Assembly (NCBI GenBank): GCA_014584465.1
Contig: JACTMU010000021.1
Coordinates: 73,743-116,809 of the forward strand
Origin: Pseudomonadota bacterium
Lineage (GTDB): Bacteria > Bdellovibrionota > Bdellovibrionia > Bdellovibrionales > JACTMU01
DNA: 43,067 bases
Direction: 5' to 3'
Shown here: one piece after another, positions 17,230 through 26,854 of the stretch
How the letters are laid out: every line of letters begins with the position of its first letter
Position numbering within the stretch: the stretch's first letter is position 1
Program-made: the position numbers and the translations under genes
The notes under the pieces: model-generated
What the model was told of the DNA's origin: nothing
What the model saw: the letters and a program-made list of their open reading frames with translations, nothing else
Database searches by the model: none

Positions 17230-18789
17230 ATGAAAAAGATGATTTACCCTTTGTGGCAAGTATTGAGATGTTTGACAGCGGCAGCGGTGTTTTGGCCGTT
17301 AGTTTCGATGGCAAGAGATCCTTTTTATGTCGTTCATGATTCAACATCAAATCCTGAGATGAGCCATCAGATGCAGATTCTCAATCATGGGTTAGGGTCC
17401 TTCAAGAAGAGGTTGGACATGATTCGGTCTGCTCAGAGCTCCTTGGAGCTTGAGTACTTCATTTTCAATCATGATCAGGCAGGGAGCATCATTTTGCAGG
17501 AGTTGGTTGAAGCGGCCAAACGGGGTGTTCAAGTCAGGATCTTAGTGGATAAAGCCATCGGGGTCTTTGAACTCAATGGCTATTTTAAGAAATATTTGGA
17601 TGATCTCAGTAAAGAGCTTTCGGGAAAGGTGGAGCTTCGATACTACAACGACTCAAGCATTCTTCCTTCGACAGCCAATTTCAGAAATCATCGAAAGTTG
17701 ATTGTTAAAGATGGTCAAGAGGCCATAACCGGCGGAAGAAACATCGGGGATGATTACTTTGATTTGAGCGCTCACTACAACTTCCTTGACCGAGACGTTT
17801 GGGTTGAGGGTCCTGTTGTTCGTGACATGTTGGCAACGTTTGATGATATCTGGAACCATGAGATGACTCAAAAGACGATTCTTCTCAGCGAACCTGCCTT
17901 GCTCTATACTGGTTCCGATCCGAAAAGAAGGAGTGCCTACCTGTCGAAGTATCGAAGTGAGCTTCTTGTCTATCAGAACGGAATGAAGCCTGTATTGGCG
18001 GCATTCGAAAAGTCGCCCCACCTCGAGCAGGTGAAACAAGAGATTGATCGCATCGGCGCTGAGGCGCTCGCACGGACGGATATTCATACATGTCCAATCA
18101 CAACCTTTGTTTCAGATCGCCCAGGTGGGAACTTTGAAACAAGGCTCAATGAGGCCGGGTACTTCAAAAATCATCGAATGGTTTCGAAAGTCATCGGCGA
18201 AAAACTCTCTCAATCCAAAGAGAGAGTCTTTATTGATTCACCCTACTTTATCAACAATAAGAGCAGTCGTGAGTTGATGAACAGGCTGATTGATTCTGGG
18301 ACTAAGATTGACATCTTTACCAACAGCCTCTCATCAACCGATGGAGTTCCAGTTGCTGCCAACTTCTACAGTCAAGTATCTGAATGGATCGACCTTGGGG
18401 TCGCAGTGCACGTTCTGAGCTCGGAGTGGTTTGATTTTGGGCCTGTCTTATCGGACGAGATCAAACATGCACGATGGGGAAATCATGCCAAGAGCATTCG
18501 TTACGCCGAAGACCATGTCGGTGTTGGAACCTACAATATCGACAACCGCTCCTTCTTCTACAATATGGAGATGGTTCTCTTTTGCCAGGGGAGCAAGGAA
18601 CTGGCCGATGACGTCTTCTCAAGCATGATGTTTCGACGACAACATGCCTATCGGATCGTCGACAAGGATCGTGCGCTGACCAGCGACGGAGAGGAAGTCA
18701 GCATCTACGGAAGCGGAGCATCTGGCCTCGATGTGATGAAGATGAAGCTCTTCACTCTGCCCTACAGCATGATCAAGTTTCTCTTCTAG
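17230..18789 (+). CDS. Phospholipase D/cardiolipin synthase-like protein, exported or membrane-anchored
   Basis: This is a PLD-superfamily phosphodiesterase or transphosphatidylase. I start at the ATG 17230, which has GGAG at good spacing; an in-frame TTG at 17206 is possible but less likely. The N-terminus (CLTAAAVFWPLVSMA, about residues 14-28) is a signal peptide or anchor. The first HKD motif is canonical (H154-R-K156-x4-D161, followed by GGRNIGDDYFD). The second is altered: H419-A-K421 is followed by IRYAEDHVGVGTYNIDNRS, so the aspartate is at K+7 rather than K+5. The length of 519 resembles ClsC/YmdC-type enzymes. Its stop codon abuts inverted-repeat element 3. Substrate (lipid head groups or nucleic acid) is not determinable. 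Confidence 0.85.
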   Translation: MKKMIYPLWQVLRCLTAAAVFWPLVSMARDPFYVVHDSTSNPEMSHQMQILNHGLGSFKKRLDMIRSAQSSLELEYFIFNHDQAGSIILQELVEAAKRGVQVRILVDKAIGVFELNGYFKKYLDDLSKELSGKVELRYYNDSSILPSTANFRNHRKLIVKDGQEAITGGRNIGDDYFDLSAHYNFLDRDVWVEGPVVRDMLATFDDIWNHEMTQKTILLSEPALLYTGSDPKRRSAYLSKYRSELLVYQNGMKPVLAAFEKSPHLEQVKQEIDRIGAEALARTDIHTCPITTFVSDRPGGNFETRLNEAGYFKNHRMVSKVIGEKLSQSKERVFIDSPYFINNKSSRELMNRLIDSGTKIDIFTNSLSSTDGVPVAANFYSQVSEWIDLGVAVHVLSSEWFDFGPVLSDEIKHARWGNHAKSIRYAEDHVGVGTYNIDNRSFFYNMEMVLFCQGSKELADDVFSSMMFRRQHAYRIVDKDRALTSDGEEVSIYGSGASGLDVMKMKLFTLPYSMIKFLF

Positions 18790-18900
18790 GTGCCAGGTTC
18801 CGTTTGATGGACGCACCAAGACAAAATCGCGGAGGAGAGCATGTTGGAGAAACCCGGATCCGAAATTAACTTGCCGTGGCAAGCAAACGGAACCTGGCAC
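18790..18900. repeat. Long inverted-repeat element 3
   Basis: Perfect 17-bp inverted arms (GTGCCAGGTTCCGTTTG at 18790-18806 and its complement at 18884-18900) enclose about 77 bp of unrelated sequence. The interior holds a smaller perfect hairpin at 18870-18883 (CTTGCC-GT-GGCAAG). The element begins on the base after the PLD gene stop codon, and its last base is the first base of the stop triplet of the convergent DUF366 gene. It does not share the core of elements 1 and 2, but has the same architecture and location (between convergent gene ends). Confidence 0.83.
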
Positions 18901-19481
18901 TATCCACAGGGTAATCCTTTTACTTTATATGTTGCACATAGGATCTCATCGATTTCATGGCAAAAGCGGCGCATGAGCTCTTTTGCAAAACCCACGGGTT
19001 CAATGTTCAAATCTTCCAGTGCAAGTGTGGGAACCGGTGTGCCCGTGTTCAGAACGTTCAACGCAAAATGAATCATGGTGGAGGTTGGACTCTGGCTTGC
19101 AATGCTGATGGAGAGTTTTCGATTGCCCTCAAATAGATCATCCCCTTTTCGAATCAATGCATGGTCTGACGCAAGTTCTTCGAGAAGATCCTTACACATT
19201 GAGGCAAGAAGGCGTTGAGTGGCCACCCCAAAAGCCAAAGTCGAATCGAATTTTTCAATGATCAAGTGGACCATGGAAGCACCACAGATCCGTGATTGAG
19301 CAATGAGATCTTCGCCATCAACCATATTTTCAAACGGTATGTCACAAGGGCCAATCCATCCGATGATGGAGTCCCCCAAAAGATTATGGTGGAGATATGC
19401 ATAGAGAGAGCGAAGTTGATGGCCATCATAAAGGGCCTCACTCTCTTTTAAAGAATCAGGGTCGATCCACTTCCACCTCAT
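18900..19481 (-). CDS. DUF366 family protein
   Basis: I recognise the DUF366 pattern: DGHQLRSLYAYLHHNLLGDSIIGWIGPCDIP, then MVDGEDL, SMVHLIIEKFD and QRLLASMCKDLLEEL, ending in IASQSPTSTMIHFALNVLN. The family is conserved in some archaea and bacteria and has no established activity that I know; the shape is compatible with a ligase-like or phosphate-handling enzyme, but this is guesswork. I chose the ATG at 19481, which overlaps the queC stop (TGATG); the frame is open 22 codons further into queC. It is the last gene of a queuosine/secretion operon, so a role linked to 7-deazaguanine metabolism is a reasonable hypothesis. Confidence 0.75.
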   Translation of the reverse strand: MRWKWIDPDSLKESEALYDGHQLRSLYAYLHHNLLGDSIIGWIGPCDIPFENMVDGEDLIAQSRICGASMVHLIIEKFDSTLAFGVATQRLLASMCKDLLEELASDHALIRKGDDLFEGNRKLSISIASQSPTSTMIHFALNVLNTGTPVPTLALEDLNIEPVGFAKELMRRFCHEIDEILCATYKVKGLPCG

Positions 19482-20185
19482 CAGCTTGCCCCACCATTTT
19501 TGAAAGAGTGCTGCAGACTCAATTTGGCTCGTAAGAATCTCTGGCAAGATTCACAGAGTTGGCACGGACTTGGGCCGTCCTCGTAGCAAGGCCAAAGATG
19601 TTCCATCGGGATGTTGAGAGCAAGGGCTCGGCGAAAAATTTCATCCTTTCTCATTTGAAGCGTGAAGGAGTGGACTTTAACGTGATTGGAGGTTGAAAAT
19701 GAGAAGGCTTGGTTCAGTGAGAGAAGATAGGGTTCGCTATTGTCTGGAAAGGTTTCAGCTTCTTCAAGATTGAAACCCGTCACAACAACAGAGGCCCCCA
19801 ATCCTTCAGCAAAGCCTGCTGCAATATTGAGAAAGATGCCATTTCGATTTGGGACCCAGACAGCTTGAGCCGTCTTTTGAGAGTGATCCAGATCTGAAAT
19901 TTGAACTTCAATACCCTTAGGCAAAGATTGCGAATTTGATCCGGATCTTTGTACGAGAGCGGTCGAAGTGAACTCCTTAAACCAAGGAAGTTCAACGATC
20001 CTCACAGGGACCCCCAAAGTTTTACAAAAGAGCTTTGAGGATTGCACCTCACGCTCCGCCGCTCGCTGTCCATAATCAAAAGTAAGAACCAAGCCAATCT
20101 TGTAAGCATGGTGAGCTTCAAAAAGATTCACCGTGGAATCAAGACCACCAGAGAGAAGAATGATGGCAGATTCTTTTACCCCCAC
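19481..20185 (-). CDS. queC: 7-cyano-7-deazaguanine synthase QueC
   Basis: QueC converts 7-carboxy-7-deazaguanine to preQ0 using ATP and ammonia, upstream of Tgt and QueA in queuosine synthesis. The PP-loop LLSGGLDSTVNL is at the N-terminus. PNRNGIFLNIAAGFAEGLGA and the zinc-binding cysteines CYEDGPSPCQLCESCQRF near the C-terminus are family hallmarks. It has 234 residues. The start is a GTG at 20185 overlapping the stop of the preceding gene (TAGTG), so the two are coupled. The first strand region (AIILLSGG) confirms nothing is missing at the N-terminus. Other queuosine genes (tgt, queA) lie upstream in the same operon; queD, queE and queF are not in the window. Confidence 0.96.
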   Translation of the reverse strand: MGVKESAIILLSGGLDSTVNLFEAHHAYKIGLVLTFDYGQRAAEREVQSSKLFCKTLGVPVRIVELPWFKEFTSTALVQRSGSNSQSLPKGIEVQISDLDHSQKTAQAVWVPNRNGIFLNIAAGFAEGLGASVVVTGFNLEEAETFPDNSEPYLLSLNQAFSFSTSNHVKVHSFTLQMRKDEIFRRALALNIPMEHLWPCYEDGPSPCQLCESCQRFLRAKLSLQHSFKNGGAS

Positions 20186-20511
20186 TACGACTCCCTTTTT
20201 TTGGGTGGCGTGACCTTTTTTGAGCTCCTTTTTTTGCGCTTAATGGAATCTTGAGGGATGGTCATGGCAGAGGCCAACTGCTGTTTGAGAGTTGCACGAA
20301 CCTTCTTTGCCTGCTTAAGAATGTTTTCGCCAATTCGAAAGCTAAGCTTTTCCTGATTCCAAGATGGGAGGTCAATCAACAGTGAGGCTTTTTTTAATTT
20401 ATTAAATCGCCTCTTGATGCTCTCATTTTGGAGACTGAGCAAGACGTCATCGAGATGTTCCTTTAATTTTCGTTTGACTCTCGTTCTCTTAATCGCTTTT
20501 CTTCTTCCCAC
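20185..20511 (-). CDS. Small, highly basic protein of unknown function
   Basis: This 108-residue protein is dominated by Lys and Arg (MGRRKAIKRTRVKRKLKEH at the start, IKRKKRSSKKVTPPKKRES at the end) with a more ordinary middle (IDLPSWNQEKLSFRIGENILKQAKKVRA). There is no signal peptide or membrane segment. It could bind RNA, DNA or membranes by charge, but no family is recognisable. It is 33 bases downstream of secF and overlaps the queC start, so it is very likely expressed with the operon. Its basic tail resembles disordered nucleic-acid-binding tails; function not assigned. Confidence 0.62.
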   Translation of the reverse strand: MGRRKAIKRTRVKRKLKEHLDDVLLSLQNESIKRRFNKLKKASLLIDLPSWNQEKLSFRIGENILKQAKKVRATLKQQLASAMTIPQDSIKRKKRSSKKVTPPKKRES

Positions 20512-20544
20512 AAAAAACTTTCAAATCCAATGGATTTGGATGGA

Positions 20545-21501
20545 TCAGGCTGCCCTTTTTTGGCCAGAAAAGCGGTCAAAAAAGATAAGCAGAGGGTTTG
20601 CAACATAGATCGATGAGTAGGTTCCAATAACAATACCAAGACCCAAGGTGAACGCGAAATCCTCGATCACGCCTCCAGCAATAAAATAGAGAGAGGCTGC
20701 CGCGAGCAGGGTGGTTCCAGTCGTCAAAATGGTTCGTGCTAAGACATCGTTGACCGACTTGTTGACAATCTTAGGAAGACTTAAGCTTCGAAAGATCTCC
20801 GAATTCTCCCTCACCCGATCAAAATTGATGATCGTATCATTCAGTGAGTATCCAATCAGCGTTAAGATCGCAGCCATTGTCTCGACATTCACCTGTTTAC
20901 CAAGAAGAGAAAAAATACCAAGCGTTATAATTGCATCATGGAAGAGGCAAATCACCGCCCCTGGTGCATATTGGTAGTCGAACCGAAGTCCAATGTAGAT
21001 GAGAATAAGGAGAAGGCTATAAAATGCCGCCAACAACCCATTTCGTTTAAGTTCTTCTCCGACCTGAGGACCTACCGAATCCACCCTGCGAACGCTCGGG
21101 ATCTCAGCAACAAAAGTGGATTTGATTCCTTCCGTGATCTTGTTGATGAGGAGGCTTGTCTCTTCACTGGTCTCTTTGGCTGTGCTTCCGGGTCGAGTGT
21201 TGTTTTCAAATCGCAAAAGAAACTCAGGCTTTTCACCTTGAAGGGCCTGAATCTCTGCATCTTGAAAGCCCATCGTCTTAACAAAATCCCGCACTCGATC
21301 AATCGTGACACGTTGATCAAATTGGACCTGAATCTCAGTGCCTCCCGCGAAATCAATTCCGTAAACCAACCCTTTGGTCAAAATGAGACCAAGGGAGATG
21401 ACTACGGCTAGGGCCGAAATGCCATAAAAGATAGGAGCCTTTCCAATAAAGTCTATCTTACCTGTGTCGATGTTCTTGGTGCCTTTATTTCCGTTTGCCA
21501 T
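20545..21501 (-). CDS. secF: Protein translocase subunit SecF
   Basis: SecF partners SecD in the inner membrane and uses the proton gradient to aid late steps of Sec export. The 318 residues show the usual layout: a first transmembrane helix (IFYGISALAVVISLGLIL), the GIDFAGGTEIQVQF motif, a short periplasmic domain, then GPQVGEELKRNGLLAA and five further helices with FDRVRENSEIFR and the conserved NKSVNDVLARTILTTGTTLLAA. It lies 11 bases after secD. Its C-terminal helix runs to FDRFSGQKRAA. Confidence 0.96.
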   Translation of the reverse strand: MANGNKGTKNIDTGKIDFIGKAPIFYGISALAVVISLGLILTKGLVYGIDFAGGTEIQVQFDQRVTIDRVRDFVKTMGFQDAEIQALQGEKPEFLLRFENNTRPGSTAKETSEETSLLINKITEGIKSTFVAEIPSVRRVDSVGPQVGEELKRNGLLAAFYSLLLILIYIGLRFDYQYAPGAVICLFHDAIITLGIFSLLGKQVNVETMAAILTLIGYSLNDTIINFDRVRENSEIFRSLSLPKIVNKSVNDVLARTILTTGTTLLAAASLYFIAGGVIEDFAFTLGLGIVIGTYSSIYVANPLLIFFDRFSGQKRAA

Positions 21502-21512
21502 ATCTTCCTCGA

Positions 21513-23207
21513 TTAAATGGATAGCTTCATCTTCATCTTACCAATGAAGAGGTCCAAAAAAGTGCGTGTTACAAATATTGCCGTAAACATTGAAGCCGCC
21601 AGACCAATGATCAGCGACACGGCAAAGCCTCGAACTGGTCCCGTGCCGTAGTACATAAGAACCACACACGTTGCAGCCGTTGTGATGTTGGAGTCAAAGA
21701 TGGCCGAAAAGGCACGGGCAAAACCCTCTCGGATCGCTCCTTGAAGTTGCGCCCCTTTTTGAAGCTCCTCTTTGATCCGCTCAAAGATGATGACATTTGC
21801 ATCCACGGCCATACCCACAGTCAGAGCAATGCCGGCGATGCCAGGAAGCGTGAGTGTTGCCCCAAGCGAGGTGAGCACTGCAAGGAGGATCAAAATGTTA
21901 AAGGCAAGCGCTAGGTTTGCAAAAAGGCCAAAGCTCTTGTACCAGACGACCATAAAGACAATGACCAGTATGGCTCCAATCAAACTTGCCTTGATCCCTC
22001 GGTCAATCGAATCCTTTCCAAGTGATGGCCCCACGGTTCGCTCTTCGAGTTGTTGAAGAGATGCGGGAAGAGCCCCTGCCTTAAGAGCCGTACTGATGAG
22101 CTTGGCTTCATCCAAGAGGGCTTGACGATCTTTACCAGCAGATCCCAACGTGATCTGGGCACGACCATTTCCAATGCGTGTTTTGATAACTGGAGCTGAT
22201 TTTACGACTTTATCCAGTACGATCGCCATCAGCTTTCCAACGTTGTTCCCTGTAAGGTCACCAAACTTCTTTGCTCCAATCGGATTGAAACTCAAATCCA
22301 CGGTCGGAGCTCCATACTCATCAAAACCGATTGAGGCGTCTTGGAGATCTTCTCCTGTAAGTCCTGTATCTGTTCTTAAGAGGTAGGGAATCTTTCCAGC
22401 TTCCATCTTTTTGGCATTGTCTGCCAATCCAAAGTGAACGACCGTCTTTTCGGGGAGTTTGTCCCTTAAGTCTTCATTTAGGCGCTTCACATAATCAGAA
22501 TAGGAGAGTTTACCCAGAGAGTAGTCACCTGCTTTTTCGGCATCTGCGATCCACTGTTGAAGTTCTCCTGCTTTGGAGTCCTCTGAGACCATCATGAAAT
22601 CAAGTTTGGCCGTTCGATTGATGAGATCTTTGGCGTGTTTTGCATCTTCAATCCCAGGAAGCTGAACAAGGATTCGATCATCTCCTTGTGCCGTGATGCT
22701 GGGCTCAGCGACTCCAAATTCGTCAATACGATTGCGAAGAGTCTCGATGGATTGGGAGATGATCTCTTGTTTGTATCGGATGAGCCAGGTGTCGAGAAAG
22801 TGAACCACAATCTTCTTGTCACTGGTGCTTAAGACTTGCAAGACCCCAGCATAGTTTTCTGAAATGAAATCTGAGATGTCAGAACCATTTCCAGATACAA
22901 CCTCCACCTCAATCTCAGGTTCTTCTGCCTCTGCGGCCTTCACACTTCCAAATCCGACCACATTCTTCTCGGTCATAAACTTGTGAAGATCCTCGGCCAT
23001 CCGGCGAGTCTTCTCTTTTAAGCTTCCTTCAATGTCGACTCCCATAACGATGTGGAGTCCACCTTGAATATCAAGTCCGTAATTGATCTTCTTTTGTGGA
23101 AGCCATGAGACTGAGCTTAAGTTGACCACATTGGGTGCAAACCAAAGCAGACACATTGCAAAGATGATAAAGACAATCCACAGTCGTACTTTGAGATTTT
23201 CGATCAT
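21513..23207 (-). CDS. secD: Protein translocase subunit SecD
   Basis: SecD is the larger subunit of the SecDF complex. A first helix (LWIVFIIFAMCLLWFAP) is followed by INYGLDIQGGLHIVMGVD, the conserved D1 start. A large periplasmic P1 region (about residues 60-380) contains TLRNRIDEFGVAEPSITAQGDDRILVQLPGI, and the C-terminal block has LPASLQQLEERTVGPSLGKDSI, then helices with VGMAVDANVIIFERIKEEL, the family signature. At 564 residues it is normal in size. It overlaps yajC by four bases (ATGA), so the two are translationally coupled. Confidence 0.97.
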   Translation of the reverse strand: MIENLKVRLWIVFIIFAMCLLWFAPNVVNLSSVSWLPQKKINYGLDIQGGLHIVMGVDIEGSLKEKTRRMAEDLHKFMTEKNVVGFGSVKAAEAEEPEIEVEVVSGNGSDISDFISENYAGVLQVLSTSDKKIVVHFLDTWLIRYKQEIISQSIETLRNRIDEFGVAEPSITAQGDDRILVQLPGIEDAKHAKDLINRTAKLDFMMVSEDSKAGELQQWIADAEKAGDYSLGKLSYSDYVKRLNEDLRDKLPEKTVVHFGLADNAKKMEAGKIPYLLRTDTGLTGEDLQDASIGFDEYGAPTVDLSFNPIGAKKFGDLTGNNVGKLMAIVLDKVVKSAPVIKTRIGNGRAQITLGSAGKDRQALLDEAKLISTALKAGALPASLQQLEERTVGPSLGKDSIDRGIKASLIGAILVIVFMVVWYKSFGLFANLALAFNILILLAVLTSLGATLTLPGIAGIALTVGMAVDANVIIFERIKEELQKGAQLQGAIREGFARAFSAIFDSNITTAATCVVLMYYGTGPVRGFAVSLIIGLAASMFTAIFVTRTFLDLFIGKMKMKLSI

Positions 23208-23530
23208 TTTTTCCCCTCGTTGATCTCTTGTGCTGAAGTTGCAATTTGATTTTTCAACATTTTGATGCGAACGCCGTCGGCAATTTCAAGTGTAACCCAT
23301 TGGTCGGTGATCCCCTCAACCGTTCCTAAAATCCCACTTGCCGTCAATACAGAATCACCACGTTTGAGTTGGCCCATAAACTCTTGATGTTTCTTCTGTT
23401 TCTTTGTTTGAGGTCGAATGATCAAAAAATAGAAGATGGCAAAGAGAAAGAGGATGGGTGCAATCTGCTCAATGAGATTTGGGCGGGCAGCTGCCCCGTC
23501 TGCCTGTGCCAACGCAATAGAATAGAACAT
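23204..23530 (-). CDS. yajC: Preprotein translocase accessory subunit YajC
   Basis: YajC is a small single-pass inner-membrane protein associated with SecDF. The 108 residues include one strong helix (IAPILFLFAIFYFLIIRPQ), then the diagnostic RPQTKKQKKHQEFMGQLKRGDSVLTASGILGTVEGI. It precedes secD with a four-base overlap and follows tgt by 66 bases, the classic tgt-yajC-secD-secF order. Confidence 0.96.
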   Translation of the reverse strand: MFYSIALAQADGAAARPNLIEQIAPILFLFAIFYFLIIRPQTKKQKKHQEFMGQLKRGDSVLTASGILGTVEGITDQWVTLEIADGVRIKMLKNQIATSAQEINEGKK

Positions 23531-23596
23531 AACTCTCCTTATGAGTGGATTTTCTTTTGAGTGTTAAAATGAACATTAAAAGTCAAAATAATCAAG

Positions 23597-25737
<2,141 letters not shown>

Positions 25738-25820
25738 TCATTGCTGCCATACAACAAGGCTATCCAGGAAGTCATGTCATTTTTCTCAGCCCGATCGGAG
25801 TTTCTCTCTGTGAGGAAAAG

Positions 25821-25842
25821 GGCCGGGGAGGGGGCCCCGGCC
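25821..25842 (-). terminator. Strong GC-rich terminator hairpin
   Basis: A perfect 8-bp stem (GGCCGGGG/CCCCGGCC) with a 6-base loop is followed on the minus strand by CTTTTCC. It lies 75 bases past the stop of the tiny minus-strand gene 25917-26045 and before queA, so it should end the small two-gene transcript. An A-rich stretch on the other side (GCAAAAAAGG) means that it may work weakly in the other direction. Confidence 0.78.
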
Positions 25843-25916
25843 AGAGCAAAAAAGGAGGAGCCATCAACAGCAAAGCCTTCCGAGTGTGAGATCGAGTTGG
25901 CGGAGCGTGAGAACGG

Positions 25917-26045
25917 TCAGCTTGGTTGATCCTTGGTGCCTTGCAACCAACCCTCTTGTTTCGTGGACAACAAGAGATGAAGGTAGGTCAAAGCCCAAAA
26001 TAGAGAGATCGTTAAGAGCAGGCAGAACAGATAAACTGGGATCAT
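25917..26045 (-). CDS. Tiny single-pass membrane peptide, 42 aa
   Basis: The ORF runs from an ATG that overlaps the stop of the upstream gene (ATGA) to TGA at 25917. It encodes one strong hydrophobic segment (PVYLFCLLLTISLFWALTYL) and a short polar tail (TKQEGWLQGTKDQPS). The overlap with the upstream small gene, the strong ribosome site there, and a terminator 75 bases downstream support real expression. I cannot name it. Small membrane peptides of this kind often sit in electron-transfer or division complexes, but no partner is evident here. Confidence 0.58.
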   Translation of the reverse strand: MIPVYLFCLLLTISLFWALTYLHLLLSTKQEGWLQGTKDQPS

Positions 26046-26215
26046 CGGTTGAGCACCTTTCTGATTTCTAGAAAGATCTGTGAAGATCTTTCAAACATGA
26101 GCTGCCGTTCTAGGGCGCGAGTCTCCTTGCGGAGGTTTTGATAGAGCTCAATAAGCTCTTGCTTAAGTTCCTCAACCTCCCTGAGTTCATTGAGTTTATG
26201 CTTGGGCGCGGCCAT
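26042..26215 (-). CDS. Small helical coiled-coil protein, 57 aa
   Basis: Starts at an ATG preceded by AAAGGAG at ideal spacing, one of the best ribosome sites in the window. The protein is a charged amphipathic helix (LNELREVEELKQELIELY, then NLRKETRALERQLMFERS), most likely a coiled coil of 40-50 residues, with no membrane segment. Its stop overlaps the start of the membrane peptide gene by four bases, so the two are co-translated. Function is unknown; a coiled coil paired with a membrane peptide suggests a small complex. Confidence 0.6.
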   Translation of the reverse strand: MAAPKHKLNELREVEELKQELIELYQNLRKETRALERQLMFERSSQIFLEIRKVLNR

Positions 26216-26540
26216 CGTTGCACTCCTTTGACCGAAGTCTAGTGAGCATCCCTGCTCTACAGAATAGGACCTTGAAAGGTCGTCAAAGGGTTAGTGGCCA
26301 TTCAAAATCAGGACCTGCCTCATTTTCGCAACAACAGACATTTCGCGCCACATCAGATCCTCCTTGTTCCAAAGAGTTCCTGATGACAAGCTTGAGAGAG
26401 CTCTGTTATACAAAGTTCTATAATATTGTGGATTTTAAAGAGAATTCGGAGAATAGAAAAGACGGCAGGTGGATGAGTTGTGATCCCTCTGGTAGATGCA
26501 TCGATCGAGCCGAGATGAAATAGAGTGGTCTTTAAATCGT
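26216..26540. other. Gene-free stretch upstream of the tRNA locus
   Basis: I see no convincing gene. A TATAAT hexamer at 26419-26424 follows TTGAGA at 26392, but the spacing (21 bases) is too long for a standard promoter, so it is only a weak candidate for transcription towards the tRNA. From about 26475 onward the sequence is the diverged duplicate of the tRNA-Leu upstream region described separately. Confidence 0.4.
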
Positions 26541-26606
26541 GCGCGCGTGGCGAAATTGGCAGACGCACCAGCTTGAGGGAATTGTGGGGTTTACCGCAAT
26601 GCGCGC
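26541..26606 (+). pseudogene. Truncated tRNA-Leu-like copy
   Basis: Bases 26541-26579 match the 5' half of the intact tRNA-Leu(GAG) (acceptor strand GCGCGCG, D-arm GGCAGACGC, anticodon region CAGCTTGAGGG) with few changes. The 3' side of the anticodon stem and the normal T-arm are missing. Instead a 7-bp hairpin (26581-26600, ATTGTGG with CCGCAAT) is followed by GCGCGC (26601-26606), which can pair with the acceptor strand. It is not a functional tRNA by normal criteria, but it retains a closed tRNA-like outline. Confidence 0.68.
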
Positions 26607-26626
26607 TGAAGAGTGAGACTTGTTGT

Positions 26627-26656
26627 TTGAATTTGAGGGCTTAGGAGATTTATAAA
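26627..26656 (+). promoter_or_regulatory. Possible promoter of tRNA-Leu
   Basis: TTGAAT (26627-26632) and TATAAA (26651-26656) are separated by 18 bases, a standard sigma-70-like arrangement. The tRNA begins about 80 bases downstream. It is a pattern match only. Confidence 0.4.
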
Positions 26657-26738
26657 ATACGATTGGTAGACGAGTTTTGATCCCTCTGGTAGACGCGTCG
26701 GCCGGTCCAAATAAAATATAGTGGTTCCCCTGAACTGT

Positions 26739-26825
26739 GCGCGAGTGGCGAAATTGGTAGACGCATCAGCTTGAGGGGCTGACGCCCGCAAGGGTGTGCT
26801 GGTTCAAGTCCAGTCTCGCGCACCA
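26739..26825 (+). tRNA. tRNA-Leu, anticodon GAG
   Basis: The 87 bases form a type II tRNA with the long variable arm of tRNA-Leu. Acceptor strands GCGCGAG and CTCGCGC pair. The D-arm contains GGTAGACGC. The anticodon loop TTGAGGG lies between TCAGC and GCTGA, giving GAG. The variable arm is CGCCCGCAAGGGTG-like, the T-arm is GGTTCAAGTCC, and ACCA is encoded at the 3' end. The accessory island starts directly after it, so it is the probable integration site. Confidence 0.95.
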
Positions 26826-26854
26826 ACTTTCATTGGAGCCACTAACGGGAAAAA

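Larger units (their letters stand above)
26475..26777 (+). repeat. Diverged tandem duplication: two copies of tRNA-Leu 5' half plus upstream
   Basis: Copy A (26475-26579) and copy B (26672-26777) align along about 105 bases. Shared blocks are TGATCCCTCTGGTAGA, a TAGTGGT/GAGTGGT stretch, then the whole tRNA-Leu 5' half from the acceptor to TTGAGGG. Upstream of each tRNA part, short fragments such as CTGGTAGACGC and ATTGGTAGACG also resemble the tRNA D-arm. Copy B continues into the intact tRNA; copy A loses similarity at the anticodon. It fits an old tandem duplication at the locus with later decay of one copy. Confidence 0.72.

Noticed and set aside
26392-26424. Promoter TTGAGA/TATAAT upstream of the tRNA duplicate
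   Set aside because: The 21-base spacing is too long for a standard promoter, so it is mentioned only as a weak possibility.
26218-26523. 101-codon plus-strand frame before the tRNA locus
   Set aside because: No ribosome site, low-complexity composition, and it runs into the decayed tRNA duplicate.
26541-26606. Second functional tRNA-Leu
   Set aside because: The anticodon-stem 3' side, T-loop sequence and CCA end are missing, so I call it a pseudogene.
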